Shown here: piece after piece, positions 52,153 through 63,300 of the stretch
Layout: every line of letters starts with the position of its first letter
Position numbering within the stretch: position 1 is the stretch's first letter
From: Clostridiales bacterium UBA3678
GTDB taxonomy: Bacteria > Bacillota > Clostridia > TANB77 > CAG-508
Direction of reading: 5' to 3'
Assembly (NCBI GenBank): GCA_002372935.1
Contig: DFJF01000005.1
Location: forward strand, 108,368-172,367
Length of the DNA stretch: 64,000 bases
The notes under the pieces: generated by a model
Database searches by the model: none
What the model was told of the DNA's origin: nothing
The model's input: the letters and a program-made list of their open reading frames with translations, nothing else
Made by a program: the position numbers and the translations under genes

Positions 52153-54030
52153 TTGAAAAAAAATATTAGAAAAGATAAAAATTTAAATAAAGACAACTTT
52201 AGAAAAAGCTTAGATTTTAAAAATACAATTTCAATCACAAAGCTAAAAATTTTTCTTGCAATAATTATGCTTTTATTCTTTTTACTTATGTTTAGACTAT
52301 TTTATTTGCAAATTGTTGATGGAAATTATTTATCTGGACTTGCTACATCTCAACAGACAAAAAGTGAAGTTATTAGTAGTAAACGTGGAAACATATATGA
52401 TGCTACAGGTACTCCACTTGCAATTAGTGAAACAGTTGATACTATTTCCATCAACCCCCAAAAAATAACAAAACCAACTGGTAATGAAGATACAGTAGCT
52501 TATAAAGAATTAGTAGCAAAAGGACTTTCAGAAATATTTGGCTTAGATTATAAAGATACATTAAAAAAAGTAAATAGCAAAAATTCGGTTGAAACAATTG
52601 CAAAAAAAGTTGAAGAAAACAAAATTAAAGAACTAAAACAATGGATGAAAAATAATAATATTACTGTTGGAATAAATATTGATGAAGATTCTAAACGTTA
52701 CTATCCTAATGATACAATTGCTTCTCAAGTAATTGGAGCTTGTGGTACAGATAACCAAGGTATGGCTGGTATAGAATATTCTTATGATTCAATCTTAAAA
52801 GGTGTTTCTGGACAAATAGTAACTTCTAGAGATGCTAGCAAGGGTGAAATTCCAAACTCAGTAGAATCCTTTGTCGCTGCAGAAGATGGCTATAATTTAA
52901 ATTTAACTATTGATATACAAATTCAACGTATTGTAGAAAAATATATAAAAAAAGCTGTTGAAGATAATAATTGTGAAAAAGGTGGAAATTGCATAATTAT
53001 GAGGCCATCAACTGGTGAAATTTTAGGAATGGCTTCCTATCCAGACTATAATTTAAATGATCCCTATACTCCTACTTCTTATTATGCAGATAACTGGGAC
53101 AAACTAAGTAGTGAAGAAAGATGGAAAAGAATTTATAATATGTGGTCTGTCCGTTCCATTTCTGAAATGTATGAACCAGGATCTGTTTTTAAATTAATAA
53201 CAGCAGCTACAGCACTTGAAGAAAATATTACTACTACAGATAAAACTGGTGATTTTACATGTAATGGAATTCAAGTAATTAATGGAAATACTAAAGCACA
53301 AGATGTTAAAATAAAATGTTGGCACTACCCCTCTTCACATGGTAAAATTACATTAAGACAAGCATTAATGTATTCTTGCAACCCTGCTCTTATTCAATTA
53401 GGTCAAAGAATTGGAGCTAAAACACTATATAAATATTATAATGCTTTTGGTTTTTTTAATAAAACAAATGTTGGTTTATCTGGAGAAGCTACTGGTTATT
53501 TTCATAATTTAGATGATATTGGACCTGTTGAGCTTGCTACAATGTCTTTTGGTCAACGTTTTACAATTACACCTTTGCAAATGGTTACTGCATTAGCCGC
53601 AGAAGTAAATGGTGGTTATTTAATGCAACCTACTCTTGTAAAATCTATGACAAATGTTGATACTGGAGAAGTAATTACTACTGAACCTAAATCAGTTAGA
53701 CAAGTTATTTCTTCCCAAACTTCTGATAAAATAAAAGATATGATGCATTCAGTTGTAACTGATGGTACTGGTAAAAACGCAGCTGTAAAAGGATACACTG
53801 TTGGAGGTAAATCTGGTACATCAGAGCCTATTGCAGCAGATAAATCTGCTGGTTATGTTGCTTCATTTGCAGCAATTTCTCCTGTAGATGACCCTCAAAT
53901 AGTTATTTTAGTTACTTTATACAAACCAACAAATACTAGCCACTCAGGTGGTACAGTATCTGCCCCTGTTGTTTCAAATATTCTTTCTGAGGTATTGCCA
54001 TATCTTGGAATTGAACCTGATAACAAATAA
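52153..54030 (+). CDS. Class B penicillin-binding protein (FtsI/SpoVD-like transpeptidase)
   Basis: Cross-links septal or spore peptidoglycan. It has a basic head, one membrane helix (about residues 32-54), a PBP dimer domain (about 70-250, SKRGNIYDATGTPLAIS) and the transpeptidase. SxxK is in EPGSVFKLI, SxN in MYSCNPALI and KSG in GGKSGTSEP. No PASTA domain follows, unlike typical SpoVD. The start is TTG 52153 behind ATGGAGG. The pairing with murC suggests a septal FtsI role; a sporulation role remains possible. Confidence 0.93.
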   Translation: MKKNIRKDKNLNKDNFRKSLDFKNTISITKLKIFLAIIMLLFFLLMFRLFYLQIVDGNYLSGLATSQQTKSEVISSKRGNIYDATGTPLAISETVDTISINPQKITKPTGNEDTVAYKELVAKGLSEIFGLDYKDTLKKVNSKNSVETIAKKVEENKIKELKQWMKNNNITVGINIDEDSKRYYPNDTIASQVIGACGTDNQGMAGIEYSYDSILKGVSGQIVTSRDASKGEIPNSVESFVAAEDGYNLNLTIDIQIQRIVEKYIKKAVEDNNCEKGGNCIIMRPSTGEILGMASYPDYNLNDPYTPTSYYADNWDKLSSEERWKRIYNMWSVRSISEMYEPGSVFKLITAATALEENITTTDKTGDFTCNGIQVINGNTKAQDVKIKCWHYPSSHGKITLRQALMYSCNPALIQLGQRIGAKTLYKYYNAFGFFNKTNVGLSGEATGYFHNLDDIGPVELATMSFGQRFTITPLQMVTALAAEVNGGYLMQPTLVKSMTNVDTGEVITTEPKSVRQVISSQTSDKIKDMMHSVVTDGTGKNAAVKGYTVGGKSGTSEPIAADKSAGYVASFAAISPVDDPQIVILVTLYKPTNTSHSGGTVSAPVVSNILSEVLPYLGIEPDNK

Positions 54031-54037
54031 CAAGAAT

Positions 54038-54086
54038 AACCTCTCAAAATACAATTTATGTATCTTGAGAGGTTTAATTTTTTTCT
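54038..54086 (+). terminator. Terminator of the murC-PBP unit
   Basis: AACCTCTCAA and TTGAGAGGTT pair, followed by TAATTTTTTT. It also lies at the end of the convergent gene at 54098. Confidence 0.85.
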
Positions 54087-54097
54087 TATTAAAACCC

Positions 54098-54358
54098 TTA
54101 GTTATTTTGATTATTGTTTTTATATTCCTCAAGAGCTATCGCTATTTGATCTGGACATGATGTTTCTTTAGTTCCACATGGTATCCCTTTAAGCATTTGA
54201 ATTATTTCATCAACGCTTTTTCCTTGTACTAACTTAGATACTCCTACTGTGTTTCCAGGACATCCTCCAATTATTTCAAGACTTTTTACAATATTATTTT
54301 CAATATCGAAAACCATTTTCATAGAACAAACTCCACTTGGATAAAATTCATATTTCAT
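54098..54358 (-). CDS. TIGR03905-family TSCPD domain protein, 86 aa
   Basis: A small protein with the TSCPD domain also found at the end of some ribonucleotide reductases and related enzymes. The segment VCSMKMVFDIENN, the glycine/cysteine turn GGCPGNTVGV and the closing TSCPDQIAIAL are diagnostic. Four cysteines suggest metal or redox use, which is inference. ATG 54358 follows GGAAG. It is convergent with the PBP gene and independent of its neighbours. Confidence 0.9.
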   Translation of the reverse strand: MKYEFYPSGVCSMKMVFDIENNIVKSLEIIGGCPGNTVGVSKLVQGKSVDEIIQMLKGIPCGTKETSCPDQIAIALEEYKNNNQNN

Positions 54359-54417
54359 AATATTTCTTCCTTCCTAGTTATATAATATTAATATTATAAC
54401 TAAAAATTCAAATTATT

Positions 54418-54957
54418 TCAATACATTTTTCTACCAATAAACAAAATATCATCATTTTCAATCTCTAAACCTTTCACCCACCTTTCATATTCTTTATTTT
54501 TCTTAGCAAATTTATTTAATTCTACTAAATTGATTTCTGCTTGATAATTTAATTTATCATTTAATGTTAAAATTAAATTACTACTATTTTCTTCTGAATG
54601 AACTTGGGTAATTATAGCTTTTTTTAATTCGCTTTTTTCTGAATCTTTATTTTTTTCTAAATATTCTTCATATAATAATGACCAAAAGCAAAAGATGCTT
54701 TCTTTTATCTTACCTCCTTTAATCATTTTTAAGTAAATTTCTTCTTTTTTTCCATTTTCGTAAAATACATTTGCCAATATAATTGAAAATTCATATTCAT
54801 CTATTTTGTTATATTGTTCAGCTTTAATGAATTCAATATTATTTATAGGCATTTTTAATATTTTTTTCAATAAATTAACTACATCATTCTTATCATTTTT
54901 TAACTTTTGTATTAAATTATTTAATAAACTAGTGTTTTTGTTAAGTTGATTTAACAT
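54418..54957 (-). CDS. Unknown protein, 179 aa
   Basis: I do not recognise this protein. It has no signal peptide or membrane helix. The N-terminal ~35 residues are helical, and the middle alternates strands and helices (YEFSIILANVFYENGKKEEIYLKM, in part) in a manner seen in restriction-like PD-(D/E)xK folds. No clear active-site set can be named. ATG 54957 is 33 bases from the AAGGGGGTGA element, an unusually long distance with an AT-rich hairpin between. It has its own consensus promoter and a ~200-base leader. Confidence 0.65.
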   Translation of the reverse strand: MLNQLNKNTSLLNNLIQKLKNDKNDVVNLLKKILKMPINNIEFIKAEQYNKIDEYEFSIILANVFYENGKKEEIYLKMIKGGKIKESIFCFWSLLYEEYLEKNKDSEKSELKKAIITQVHSEENSSNLILTLNDKLNYQAEINLVELNKFAKKNKEYERWVKGLEIENDDILFIGRKMY

Positions 54958-55197
54958 AATCTTAAATTAATCATATTAATTAATTCTGACTCACCCCCTT
55001 ATTAAATTTACTTGTTTGAATTTTTATAGAATACGTCATAAATTATTATGCAAATAAAAAAACAAGAAATAAGTTTTTTGATAAAAACGAGTTATAACTC
55101 TAAATGTTATGGCACATCTTGCTATATAAAATTGTCTTGCCATAAATAAATTATATAATTATAAATAAAGTATAAGACAATTTCCAATTTTTGTCAA
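54958..55197 (-). promoter_or_regulatory. Promoter and structured leader of the gene at 54957
   Basis: TTGACA (55192-55197) and TATACT (55169-55174) are 17 bp apart. The leader has a TTATGGCA/TGCCATAA stem (55107-55145), a GAGTTATAACTC palindrome, and a distant ribosome site at 54991-55000. It may hold a small regulator, but no known riboswitch was recognised. The remaining part up to 55481 shows only a terminator and a short hairpin. Confidence 0.5.
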
Positions 55198-55325
55198 TAG
55201 TTTTTTGTGATTTTTTTCATTTTTTCATCGCAAAAATCCTAATTTTTCGCCATTTTTTGACATTGTTGAAAAAAAACGAAAAAGTAAAAGTTCTTACAAA
55301 AATAAATTATTAATAATAAAACCTA

Positions 55326-55363
55326 AAAAGACATAATCTTAAAATAAAGATTATGTCTTTTTT
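55326..55363. terminator. Bidirectional terminator after htrA
   Basis: AAAAGACATAATCTT and AAGATTATGTCTTTT form a 15-bp stem with a 6-base loop and T-runs on both strands. It lies ~120 bases past the htrA stop. Confidence 0.8.
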
Positions 55364-55481
55364 GAAAATAAAAGGGGATGTTTAGTTAGTAGTTATTTAC
55401 TAACTTTATACTTATATAATACACCAGAAATTTGTTCAAACTGTGAATAACAAGTGAAACAATGTGAAATTTTATTTTTTA

Positions 55482-56729
55482 TTATTCTGCATCTGCTTCT
55501 GCTAATGTTATTGTAATATCTTGTGTTTTTCCATCTCTATATATAGTAAGTGTCATTTTATCACCTACAGAATGTGAATTTTTAATTTTATTTAATTCAT
55601 CCATTGTTTTAATATCTTGTCCATCTGCTTTTACTATTACATCTCCGACTTTTATTCCGGCTTTTTCTGCTGCTGAATATTGTTCTACAGAATATACATA
55701 AACACCTGCAACAAGATTATGAGCTTTTGCAGTATTCTCATCTAAATCTCTTCCTGTAATTCCGATATATGGTCTTATAACTTTATTATATGTCTCTAAT
55801 TGTTTAATAACATCTAATGTAGAATTAATTGGAATAGCAAATCCTATACCTTCAACACCTGTACTTGAAACTTTCATAGTATTAATTCCAATTACTTGAC
55901 CTTTACTATTAACTAATGCTCCTCCACTATTTCCAGAATTTATAGCTGCATCTGTTTGAATACATGTATAAGCATTTCCTTCATCATCTGATACTTCTCT
56001 ATTTGTCGCACTAACTACTCCACAAGTAATTGTAGTTCCTAAGTCTAATGGATTTCCAACTGCCATTGCAAATTCTCCAATTTTAACATTATCTGAATTC
56101 GCGAATTCTGCTGCAGTTAAATCTTTTGCATCGATTTTTAAAACAGCTAAATCTGTTTGTGAATCTTTGCCAATTATTTTTGCATCATAAGTTTTTCCAT
56201 CACTTAAACTTACTTTAACTGATGTAGCCTCAGATAGTTCATAGTAAGTGCTTTCTGAAGAAGAAGCGACAACATGGTTGTTTGTTACAATATATCCATC
56301 TTCACTAATTATAATTCCAGAACCTGAAGCTGTGGCTGTTGATGATTGTGAGTTATTTCCATATCCAAATATACTAAACATTGAATTTGTTGTAACATTA
56401 TATGTTACTTCTATACCAACAATTGATGGCAGAATTTTATTTGAAGCATATACTGCTGTATCTGAATAATTAGCAAGTGATACAAAATCTACTGTGCCTG
56501 CGCTTGCATCAGTTGTGTTAGTTAAATTTGATGATGTAGTTGTTGTAGTTCCTGATGTTCTTAATATTTTTGATTTTATTGATGGAACTCCAAAACATGT
56601 TCCTATTACTAGACTACAACCTATAATTCCACTTAAAAAAGGTACTACTACATGGTTTTTAAAACCATGATTTCTTTCCTTTTTAGGTGTTACATCAATT
56701 ACATTTTTAAAATTACCATTTGATTCCAT
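55482..56729 (-). CDS. htrA: HtrA/DegP-like membrane-anchored serine protease
   Basis: Quality-control protease of the cell surface. A basic cytoplasmic head precedes one membrane helix (about residues 25-45). A Thr/Ser linker leads to the trypsin-like domain. The catalytic triad is visible: His in VTNNHVV, Asp in QTDLAVLKI and Ser in GNSGGALV. One PDZ domain follows (about 320-410, AAEKAGIKVGDVIVKADGQDI in part). ATG 56729 follows AGAGGA by nine bases; an ATG at 56738 overlaps it. The leader is ~200 bases. Confidence 0.94.
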   Translation of the reverse strand: MESNGNFKNVIDVTPKKERNHGFKNHVVVPFLSGIIGCSLVIGTCFGVPSIKSKILRTSGTTTTTSSNLTNTTDASAGTVDFVSLANYSDTAVYASNKILPSIVGIEVTYNVTTNSMFSIFGYGNNSQSSTATASGSGIIISEDGYIVTNNHVVASSSESTYYELSEATSVKVSLSDGKTYDAKIIGKDSQTDLAVLKIDAKDLTAAEFANSDNVKIGEFAMAVGNPLDLGTTITCGVVSATNREVSDDEGNAYTCIQTDAAINSGNSGGALVNSKGQVIGINTMKVSSTGVEGIGFAIPINSTLDVIKQLETYNKVIRPYIGITGRDLDENTAKAHNLVAGVYVYSVEQYSAAEKAGIKVGDVIVKADGQDIKTMDELNKIKNSHSVGDKMTLTIYRDGKTQDITITLAEADAE

Positions 56730-56923
56730 TTTTATCATTCCTCTTTTCTATATTTTCAATATATAATATATTCAATTCTCCTTTAGAATACAATACTTTT
56801 GTGAAAAAAATGTGAAAAAAAAGTAAAATATTGATAGAATCTTTTATACACTTTATTTATTGATTTGCATGTACATTTGGATATCCTCTTTTTTACTTTT
56901 GTCTCTTTTCTCTCTTTTTTATT

Positions 56924-56952
56924 ATTTTATAAAAATCAAAAATTTTTGTCAA
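56924..56952 (-). promoter_or_regulatory. Promoter of htrA
   Basis: TTGACA (56947-56952) and TAAAAT (56924-56929), 17 bp apart, about 195 bases before the start codon. A tiny frame (MYMQINK) lies in the leader. Confidence 0.65.
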
Positions 56953-57009
56953 TACATTCAAAAAAAATTTGTAATCTATTTTTAAAAAAGCAGTTTCTCT
57001 TTGAAAGTA

Positions 57010-57038
57010 TTGAATTTTAGCGGAAAATCTGATAGAAT
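57010..57038 (+). promoter_or_regulatory. Promoter of the U32 peptidase gene
   Basis: TTGAAT (57010-57015) and TAGAAT (57033-57038), 17 bp apart, directly before GGAGG and ATG 57060. Confidence 0.6.
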
Positions 57039-57059
57039 CAATATATGGAGGAAATTTAA

Positions 57060-59384
57060 ATGATAGAACTATTATCACCTGTTGGAGACTTTGAATGCCT
57101 AAAAGCTGCTGTTCAAAATGGAGCAGATGCAGTATATTTTGGTTCAAATATATTTAGTGCTAGAGCATTTGCATCAAACTTTGATAACGAAGAGCTTGAA
57201 AAAGCAATAAATTATGCAAAAATTAGAGGAGTAAAAACACATCTCACTTTAAATACTTTAATAAAAAATAACGAATTTGAACAGGCTTTTAATTTAGCCA
57301 AAAAAGCATACAAATTAGGTATAGATGCAATTATTGTTCAAGATTTAGGACTTGCAACAGATCTTATAAAATCTTTTCCAGACTTAGATATTCACGCAAG
57401 TACTCAAATGACAACAACAAATCTTGAAACAGTAAAAAAATTAGAAAAAATTGGATTCAAAAGAATTGTTCTATCAAGAGAATGTTCTTTGTCTGAAATA
57501 AAAAATATATGTAAAAATACAAATGCAGAAATTGAAGTATTTGCACATGGTGCTCTTTGCATATGTTATTCAGGTCAATGCCTTTTTTCTAGTATGGTAG
57601 GCGGTCGTTCAGGAAATCGTGGAATGTGTGCACAGCCTTGTCGTCTTCCCTATTCTCTATTATCAGACAAAAATGAAAAATCAAAAGAGTATAACAAAGG
57701 TTATTTATTAAGTACAAGAGATCTTTGCACTCTTGATTTGTTGCCAGAGCTTATTTCTGCTGGAATTACATCATTAAAAATAGAAGGTCGAATGAAGTCT
57801 CCTACTTATGTTGCAACAGTTACAAGAATTTATAAAAAATACATAGATTTAGCAACAAGGTTTATTAAAAAGGAAATTTCAGAATACATAATTAATGAAA
57901 ATGATAAACAAGCTTTACTTCAAGTATTTAACAGAGGAAATTTTTCTTCAGGACATCTAAAAGATGAACCAAATAAAAAACTGATATTTAAAGAAAAACC
58001 AAATAATCTTGGTATATATATAGGAAAAGTTGTTAAATTCAGCCCTAAAAAAGGTCTAATTACTTGTAATGTAGAAAATCCTATATCAATTGGAGATTCA
58101 GTTTCTTTTGAAAATGAGTCAACTAAATATACTATTTCTGAATTAATGGAAAAAAATATTAATATAAAAACTGCTAAAAAATTTCAAACTGTTACTTTTG
58201 GTCGAATGAAAGGAAATATAAAAGTAAATGATAAAATTTATAAAATAACTGATAAATCACTTTTATCTAATTCATTAGAGAGTTACAATAAAGAATACAA
58301 AAAAACTTCTCTTGATTGTAAATTGAAAATAAAAAATGGTCAAAAAATTGAAGTTTATGTAAAAAGCATTGATTTTATGATTGAAAATAGTTTCATTTAT
58401 GACTTTATTCCTAATACTGCCCAAAATGCTCCACTTACAATTGATAAGGTAAAAAATCAATTTAACAAAACTCTAAATACATGTTTTGAATTTTCAAATA
58501 TAAAAATTGATTTAGATAATGATTTATTTATCCCTACATCAATTTTAAATGATATTAGAAGACAGGCTCTTGCAGAAATCGAAGGAAAAATCTTAAAAAG
58601 TTTTAAAAGAACTTCAGAAGTAGAATATATTGGGAAGATTTTTAATAGTTCAAATATAGATTCTCAAGAAAAAGTTATTTTGCTAAATGAATTATATAAA
58701 AATTATAATTATTCAAATTTAAAAAATGTTGATAAAATATATTTACCATTAAAATATTTTGTAAGCAATGATTTTACTGACATTCTAAATACATTATCTC
58801 ATAAAGGAAAATTGTATTTATATATGCCATTTATTATAAAAGATAAATATATTAAATCAATAAGAAATTGCATAGAAAATATAGTCTCTAAATTTAATAT
58901 TTGTGGATTTGTAATTTCAGAATATTCTTCAATAGATTATTTAAAAATGTTTAATAAAGATGTTATTGCAAACTACAATTTTAATGTTTATAATTCATAT
59001 ACATTAAATAAACTTAAATCATTTGGATTTTCAAATATTACACTTTCTCCAGAGTTTCAACAAGATGAGCTAATGGAAATAAGTGATTCTGAGTCAGAGG
59101 TTATAGTTTATGGAAAAATTCCACTTATGACAATGAGCTATTGCCTTCTTGGAAAATCCAATATGTGTTACAAAGAATGTAAAAAACTTTGCAAGTCTGA
59201 TGATAAATTTTTCTTAAATGATAGATATAATTTCAAATTTAGAGTTATTCCAGATAATATGCAAACTCTTACAACTATTTATAATTCAAGAAATATTGAA
59301 TTATATAAAAATAATCCACAATTTGCTTCTTTAAGATTTGACTTTTTAGATGAAACAATTGAGGAAATAAATAAAATAATATAA
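57060..59384 (+). CDS. U32-family peptidase-like protein with C-terminal extension
   Basis: U32 proteins include RlhA and TrhP, now linked to RNA hydroxylation rather than proteolysis. The N-terminal barrel starts IELLSPVGDFECLKAAVQNG and has FGSNIFSARAFA. The cysteine set is in CICYSGQCLFSSM and RGMCAQPCRLPYS. LKIEGRMKSP is the U32 signature. After residue ~340 a long extension of DUF3656 type leads to a second cysteine cluster, CLLGKSNMCYKECKKLC. At 774 aa it is on the long side. The start is ATG 57060 behind GGAGG. RlhA-like function is an inference. Confidence 0.9.
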   Translation: MIELLSPVGDFECLKAAVQNGADAVYFGSNIFSARAFASNFDNEELEKAINYAKIRGVKTHLTLNTLIKNNEFEQAFNLAKKAYKLGIDAIIVQDLGLATDLIKSFPDLDIHASTQMTTTNLETVKKLEKIGFKRIVLSRECSLSEIKNICKNTNAEIEVFAHGALCICYSGQCLFSSMVGGRSGNRGMCAQPCRLPYSLLSDKNEKSKEYNKGYLLSTRDLCTLDLLPELISAGITSLKIEGRMKSPTYVATVTRIYKKYIDLATRFIKKEISEYIINENDKQALLQVFNRGNFSSGHLKDEPNKKLIFKEKPNNLGIYIGKVVKFSPKKGLITCNVENPISIGDSVSFENESTKYTISELMEKNINIKTAKKFQTVTFGRMKGNIKVNDKIYKITDKSLLSNSLESYNKEYKKTSLDCKLKIKNGQKIEVYVKSIDFMIENSFIYDFIPNTAQNAPLTIDKVKNQFNKTLNTCFEFSNIKIDLDNDLFIPTSILNDIRRQALAEIEGKILKSFKRTSEVEYIGKIFNSSNIDSQEKVILLNELYKNYNYSNLKNVDKIYLPLKYFVSNDFTDILNTLSHKGKLYLYMPFIIKDKYIKSIRNCIENIVSKFNICGFVISEYSSIDYLKMFNKDVIANYNFNVYNSYTLNKLKSFGFSNITLSPEFQQDELMEISDSESEVIVYGKIPLMTMSYCLLGKSNMCYKECKKLCKSDDKFFLNDRYNFKFRVIPDNMQTLTTIYNSRNIELYKNNPQFASLRFDFLDETIEEINKII

Positions 59385-59390
59385 ATTGTT

Positions 59391-59469
59391 AATATCTTTT
59401 TGGAGTCCTCTTTCACTTAGTCCTCGCAATCAAGATTGCTCGACGTGAACATTACTCCAAAAAGATATT
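59391..59469. terminator. Long structured hairpin between convergent genes
   Basis: AATATCTTTTTGGAGT (59391-59406) and ACTCCAAAAAGATATT (59454-59469) are a perfect 16-bp stem. The 47-base loop folds further: TCAC/GTGA, GTC/GAC and GCAATC/GATTGC. The loop is markedly GC-richer than its surroundings. No T-run follows, so it may be a solitary repeat element that also ends transcripts. Confidence 0.55.
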
Positions 59470-59549
59470 TAAAATTTCTTATATTTTGTAATCAACAGGT
59501 TAAAGTATGAAAATTAAACAATATTATTACTTTTATCATCTAACATTTA

Positions 59550-60254
59550 TTACTTCATGTAATTCTTTATCAACTCTTCTAATATATTTGTAGCTTGTTT
59601 TGCTGCAATATTGCAATATTCAAAATAATCAATTCCATTATTTCCATTAGGCGAATCTGAAATTCCACGAATGACTAAAAATGGCACATCATCTAAAAAG
59701 CAAACTTGTGCAATTGCAGCACCTTCCATTTCCACACATTCTGCTCCAAATTCTTGATGTATTTCTTTTGCAATTTTAGGATCAGCACAAAAAATATCTG
59801 CTGTTGCAATTGTTCCAATTTTGTAATTAAAATCTCTATTTTCTAGATTTTCTAAAATATTCTTGCAAATATTTACAAGCTTTGTATCACTTTTAATAAA
59901 TTTTCCAATACCATCTAACTCTCCCTTTGTTGAATTTCCTAATGCTGAAATATCAAAATCATATTGCACAAGTGAATCTCCAATTACAATATCTTTTATG
60001 TTTAATTCAGAATCTATACCACCAGCTGCTCCAATGTTTATGACACAATCTACTTTATATTTGTCTATTAGTATTTGTGCTGTTCTAGCAGCATTTACTT
60101 TTCCAACTCCACATCTAACTAAAATAACTTCATTTTCTGATACTCTTCCTTCATAAAATACTAAATCAAAAATATTTTTTGATATTACATTTTCTAATAT
60201 TTTTCTCGTTTCTGTAATTTCTTGTATTGTTGCAACTATAACTCCTATTTTCAT
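59550..60254 (-). CDS. mtnN: 5'-methylthioadenosine/S-adenosylhomocysteine nucleosidase
   Basis: Releases adenine from MTA and SAH in the methionine cycle. At 234 aa it is standard. IGVIVATIQEI opens the fold, NIGAAGGIDSELNIKDIVIGD and VEMEGAAIAQVC (purine and catalytic-glutamate region) follow. IRGISDSPNG contains the catalytic aspartate. The start is ATG 60254. It lies 64 bases downstream of dnaE and may share its transcript. Confidence 0.96.
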   Translation of the reverse strand: MKIGVIVATIQEITETRKILENVISKNIFDLVFYEGRVSENEVILVRCGVGKVNAARTAQILIDKYKVDCVINIGAAGGIDSELNIKDIVIGDSLVQYDFDISALGNSTKGELDGIGKFIKSDTKLVNICKNILENLENRDFNYKIGTIATADIFCADPKIAKEIHQEFGAECVEMEGAAIAQVCFLDDVPFLVIRGISDSPNGNNGIDYFEYCNIAAKQATNILEELIKNYMK

Positions 60255-60318
60255 TTATTTATTTCCTTGTAAATATATTTAGGTTTTTATGGATACCTAT
60301 AAACCACCTAAGATAAAA

Positions 60319-63300
60319 TCATTCTTTAATACTTACTTTTTCTTTTCCTAAAATCCAAATAAAAACTTGAAGAATTTCATCTGTACAATAAATTGCACCA
60401 CAAGGTAACCTTTTTTCTCCATCTATAATTTGTACTGGAATATTATTCATTTCTCCTTTAAAAAAGTTTATTGCACCTCTTAATTTTACTTTTGTTTTTT
60501 CATCAACTTCAGTTATATTTAATAACAAAACTTTTTGTTTATTTTCAGAAAAGTTTGTTATTTCATTTGCTATAATTGTTGTTCTTTCGCCATCTCTAAT
60601 GCTTAATCTTCCTTTTACCATAACAATATTTTCTTCTATTAAGCTTTCTTGTGATTTTAAATATGTGTTTTCAAAAACCAAAATCTCTGCTGTTCCATAC
60701 AAATCTTCTATTGTAACAAATGCCATTATTTTATTATTTTTTGTAAATTTCTTTTTTACTTTAGAAATAATTCCTGCAAATGTAACCTCTTGCCCATCTT
60801 TAAATCTTTGTTTTTTACTATTTTGAATTTGGTTTGCAATATTTGCCATTGATTCTGGATCTTCTAAATCTTGATCTTCTATGTTTTCCATTTGACTATC
60901 AATTTCTGATAAATCTTTTGTATTAATATTTGTCTGTTTTTCTATTTGATCTTTTAATTTTTCAAGTGGATGTCCTGAAATATATATTCCAAGCATTTCT
61001 TTTTCTAATGATAAAAGCTCTCTTTCCGAATATTCTTCTTTTATATTAAAAGAATATTTTAAATCTTCTATATCTTTCTTCTCTGAGTCTTGAGTATCAA
61101 CATTTTGTGCACTTTCTCCACTTAAAGTTGCTAAATCAAACATTGAAAACTGACCATCTAAACCTTTTTTCTTACTACTTTGAATTGAATCTATTATTGA
61201 CTCAAAAGAAGCCAAAAGTGTTGCTCTTGTTTGTTCGAATTCATCAAAAACTCCAGCTTTTATTAAACTTTCTATGCATTTTTTATTTACCGCTTCATCA
61301 GAAATTCTTTCGCAAAAATCTGTAAAACTCTTATATTCTCCATTTTCTTCTCTTTCTTTTATAATTGCTTCAACTGGTGCTATTCCAACATTTTTTATGC
61401 TTCCAAGTCCAAACCTAATATTTCCAACATTACTTTTTTTGTCACTATTCTTAAAATCTGTTCTATCTACTGTAAATCTCAAAAAGCTCTTATTTATATC
61501 TGGTTTTAAAATCTTTATTCCTAAATCATTACACTCATCTACATATATTGGAATCCTATCAAGATTTCCAAGGTAACTGTTAAGCATTGCTGCCATAAAT
61601 TCTGGTGTATAATATCTTTTTAAATATGCTGTTCTATATGCTACAACTGCATAACAAGCAGCATGTGATTTGTTAAATGCATATTTTGCAAATTCTGCCA
61701 TCTCATCAAAGATTTTATTTGCAGAAACTTCATCAATACCATTTCTAACACATCCTGGAACAACAATATTTCCATTCTCGTCAACTTGTCCGTGAATAAA
61801 TATTTCTCTTTCTTTTGCCATTACATCAAGCTTTTTCTTTCCCATTGCACGACGTACCAAGTCTGCTCTTCCTAGTGAATAACCTGCTAAATCTCTTACA
61901 ATTTGCATAACTTGTTCTTGATAAACCATACATCCATAAGTAACTTTTAAGATTGGCTCTAAACTTGGGTGTGTATATTCATTCTTCCCTGTTAGTTTTC
62001 CTTTTATATATCTTGGAATTTGATCCATTGGCCCAGGTCTATATAAAGAAACACCTGCAATTAAATCTTCCAAACAATCTGGTTTTAATTCTTGCATGAA
62101 ATTTGTCATACCTTGACTTTCAAATTGGAATATTCCACATGTTCTACCTTCTTGCCATAATTTATATACTTCTGGATCATCCATTTTTTGATCAAATTCA
62201 ACATCAATCCCTCTTGTCTTTTTTACTTCTTCTATTGTATTTTTTATAACTGATAAAGTACGAAGTCCTAAAAAGTCCATTTTTAAAAGACCAAGTTCTT
62301 CCAATGTTGTCATTATATATTGAGTAGAAATCTGTCCATCTCTTTCATATAATGGAACATAAGTATCTACTGGATCTTTTGTAATAACTACTCCACATGC
62401 ATGTGTTGATGTATTTTTAGGCATTCCTTCAAGTGCCATTGATACATCTAAAAGTTTTTTTATTTTTTCATCTGTTTCATATAAATTTCTTAATTCAACA
62501 TTTTCTTCTAATGCTTTTTTTATTGTGATATGAATTTCATTTGGTATCATTTTAGCAATTTTATCTGTTTCTTGAAGAGATACATCTAATGCTCTTCCAA
62601 CATTTCTTATTGCATTCTTTGCTGCAAGTGTTCCAAATGTAATAATCTGTGATACATGATCATGTCCATATTTTCTTGAAACATAATCTATTACCTCTTG
62701 TCTTTGTTCATCAGAAAAATCAACATCAAAATCTGGCATACTAATTCTTTCTGGATTTAAAAATCTTTCAAAAAGCAAATTATATTTCATAGGATCTATA
62801 TCTGTAATTCCAATAGCATATGCAAGAATTGAACCTGCTCCAGAACCACGACCTGGTCCTACAGGAATTCCGTGACTTTTGGCATAATGTATAAAATCCC
62901 AAACTATTAAATAATAATCAACATATCCCATTTTTTTTATTATACCAATTTCGTATTCTGCCCTATCTAATATATCTTGTGTTGGATTTTCTCCATATCT
63001 TTCTTTTATTCCATCATCACATAATTTCTTTAAAAAATCATAATGAGTTGGATATTCTTTAGGCACATCATAATTTGGAAGTATTGTATGACCAAATTCA
63101 AATTCTATATTGCATCCTTCAGCAATTTTTACTGTATTTTCTATTGCATCAGGAAATGCTTTAAAATAATCTATCATTTCTTCAGGTGACTTTATATATA
63201 GCTCATCTGTATCAAACCTCATTCTATCTTCATCTGTCATCCTTTTTCCGGTTTGGATACATAATAGAACCTCATGATTATATGCATCTTCTTTTTTCAA

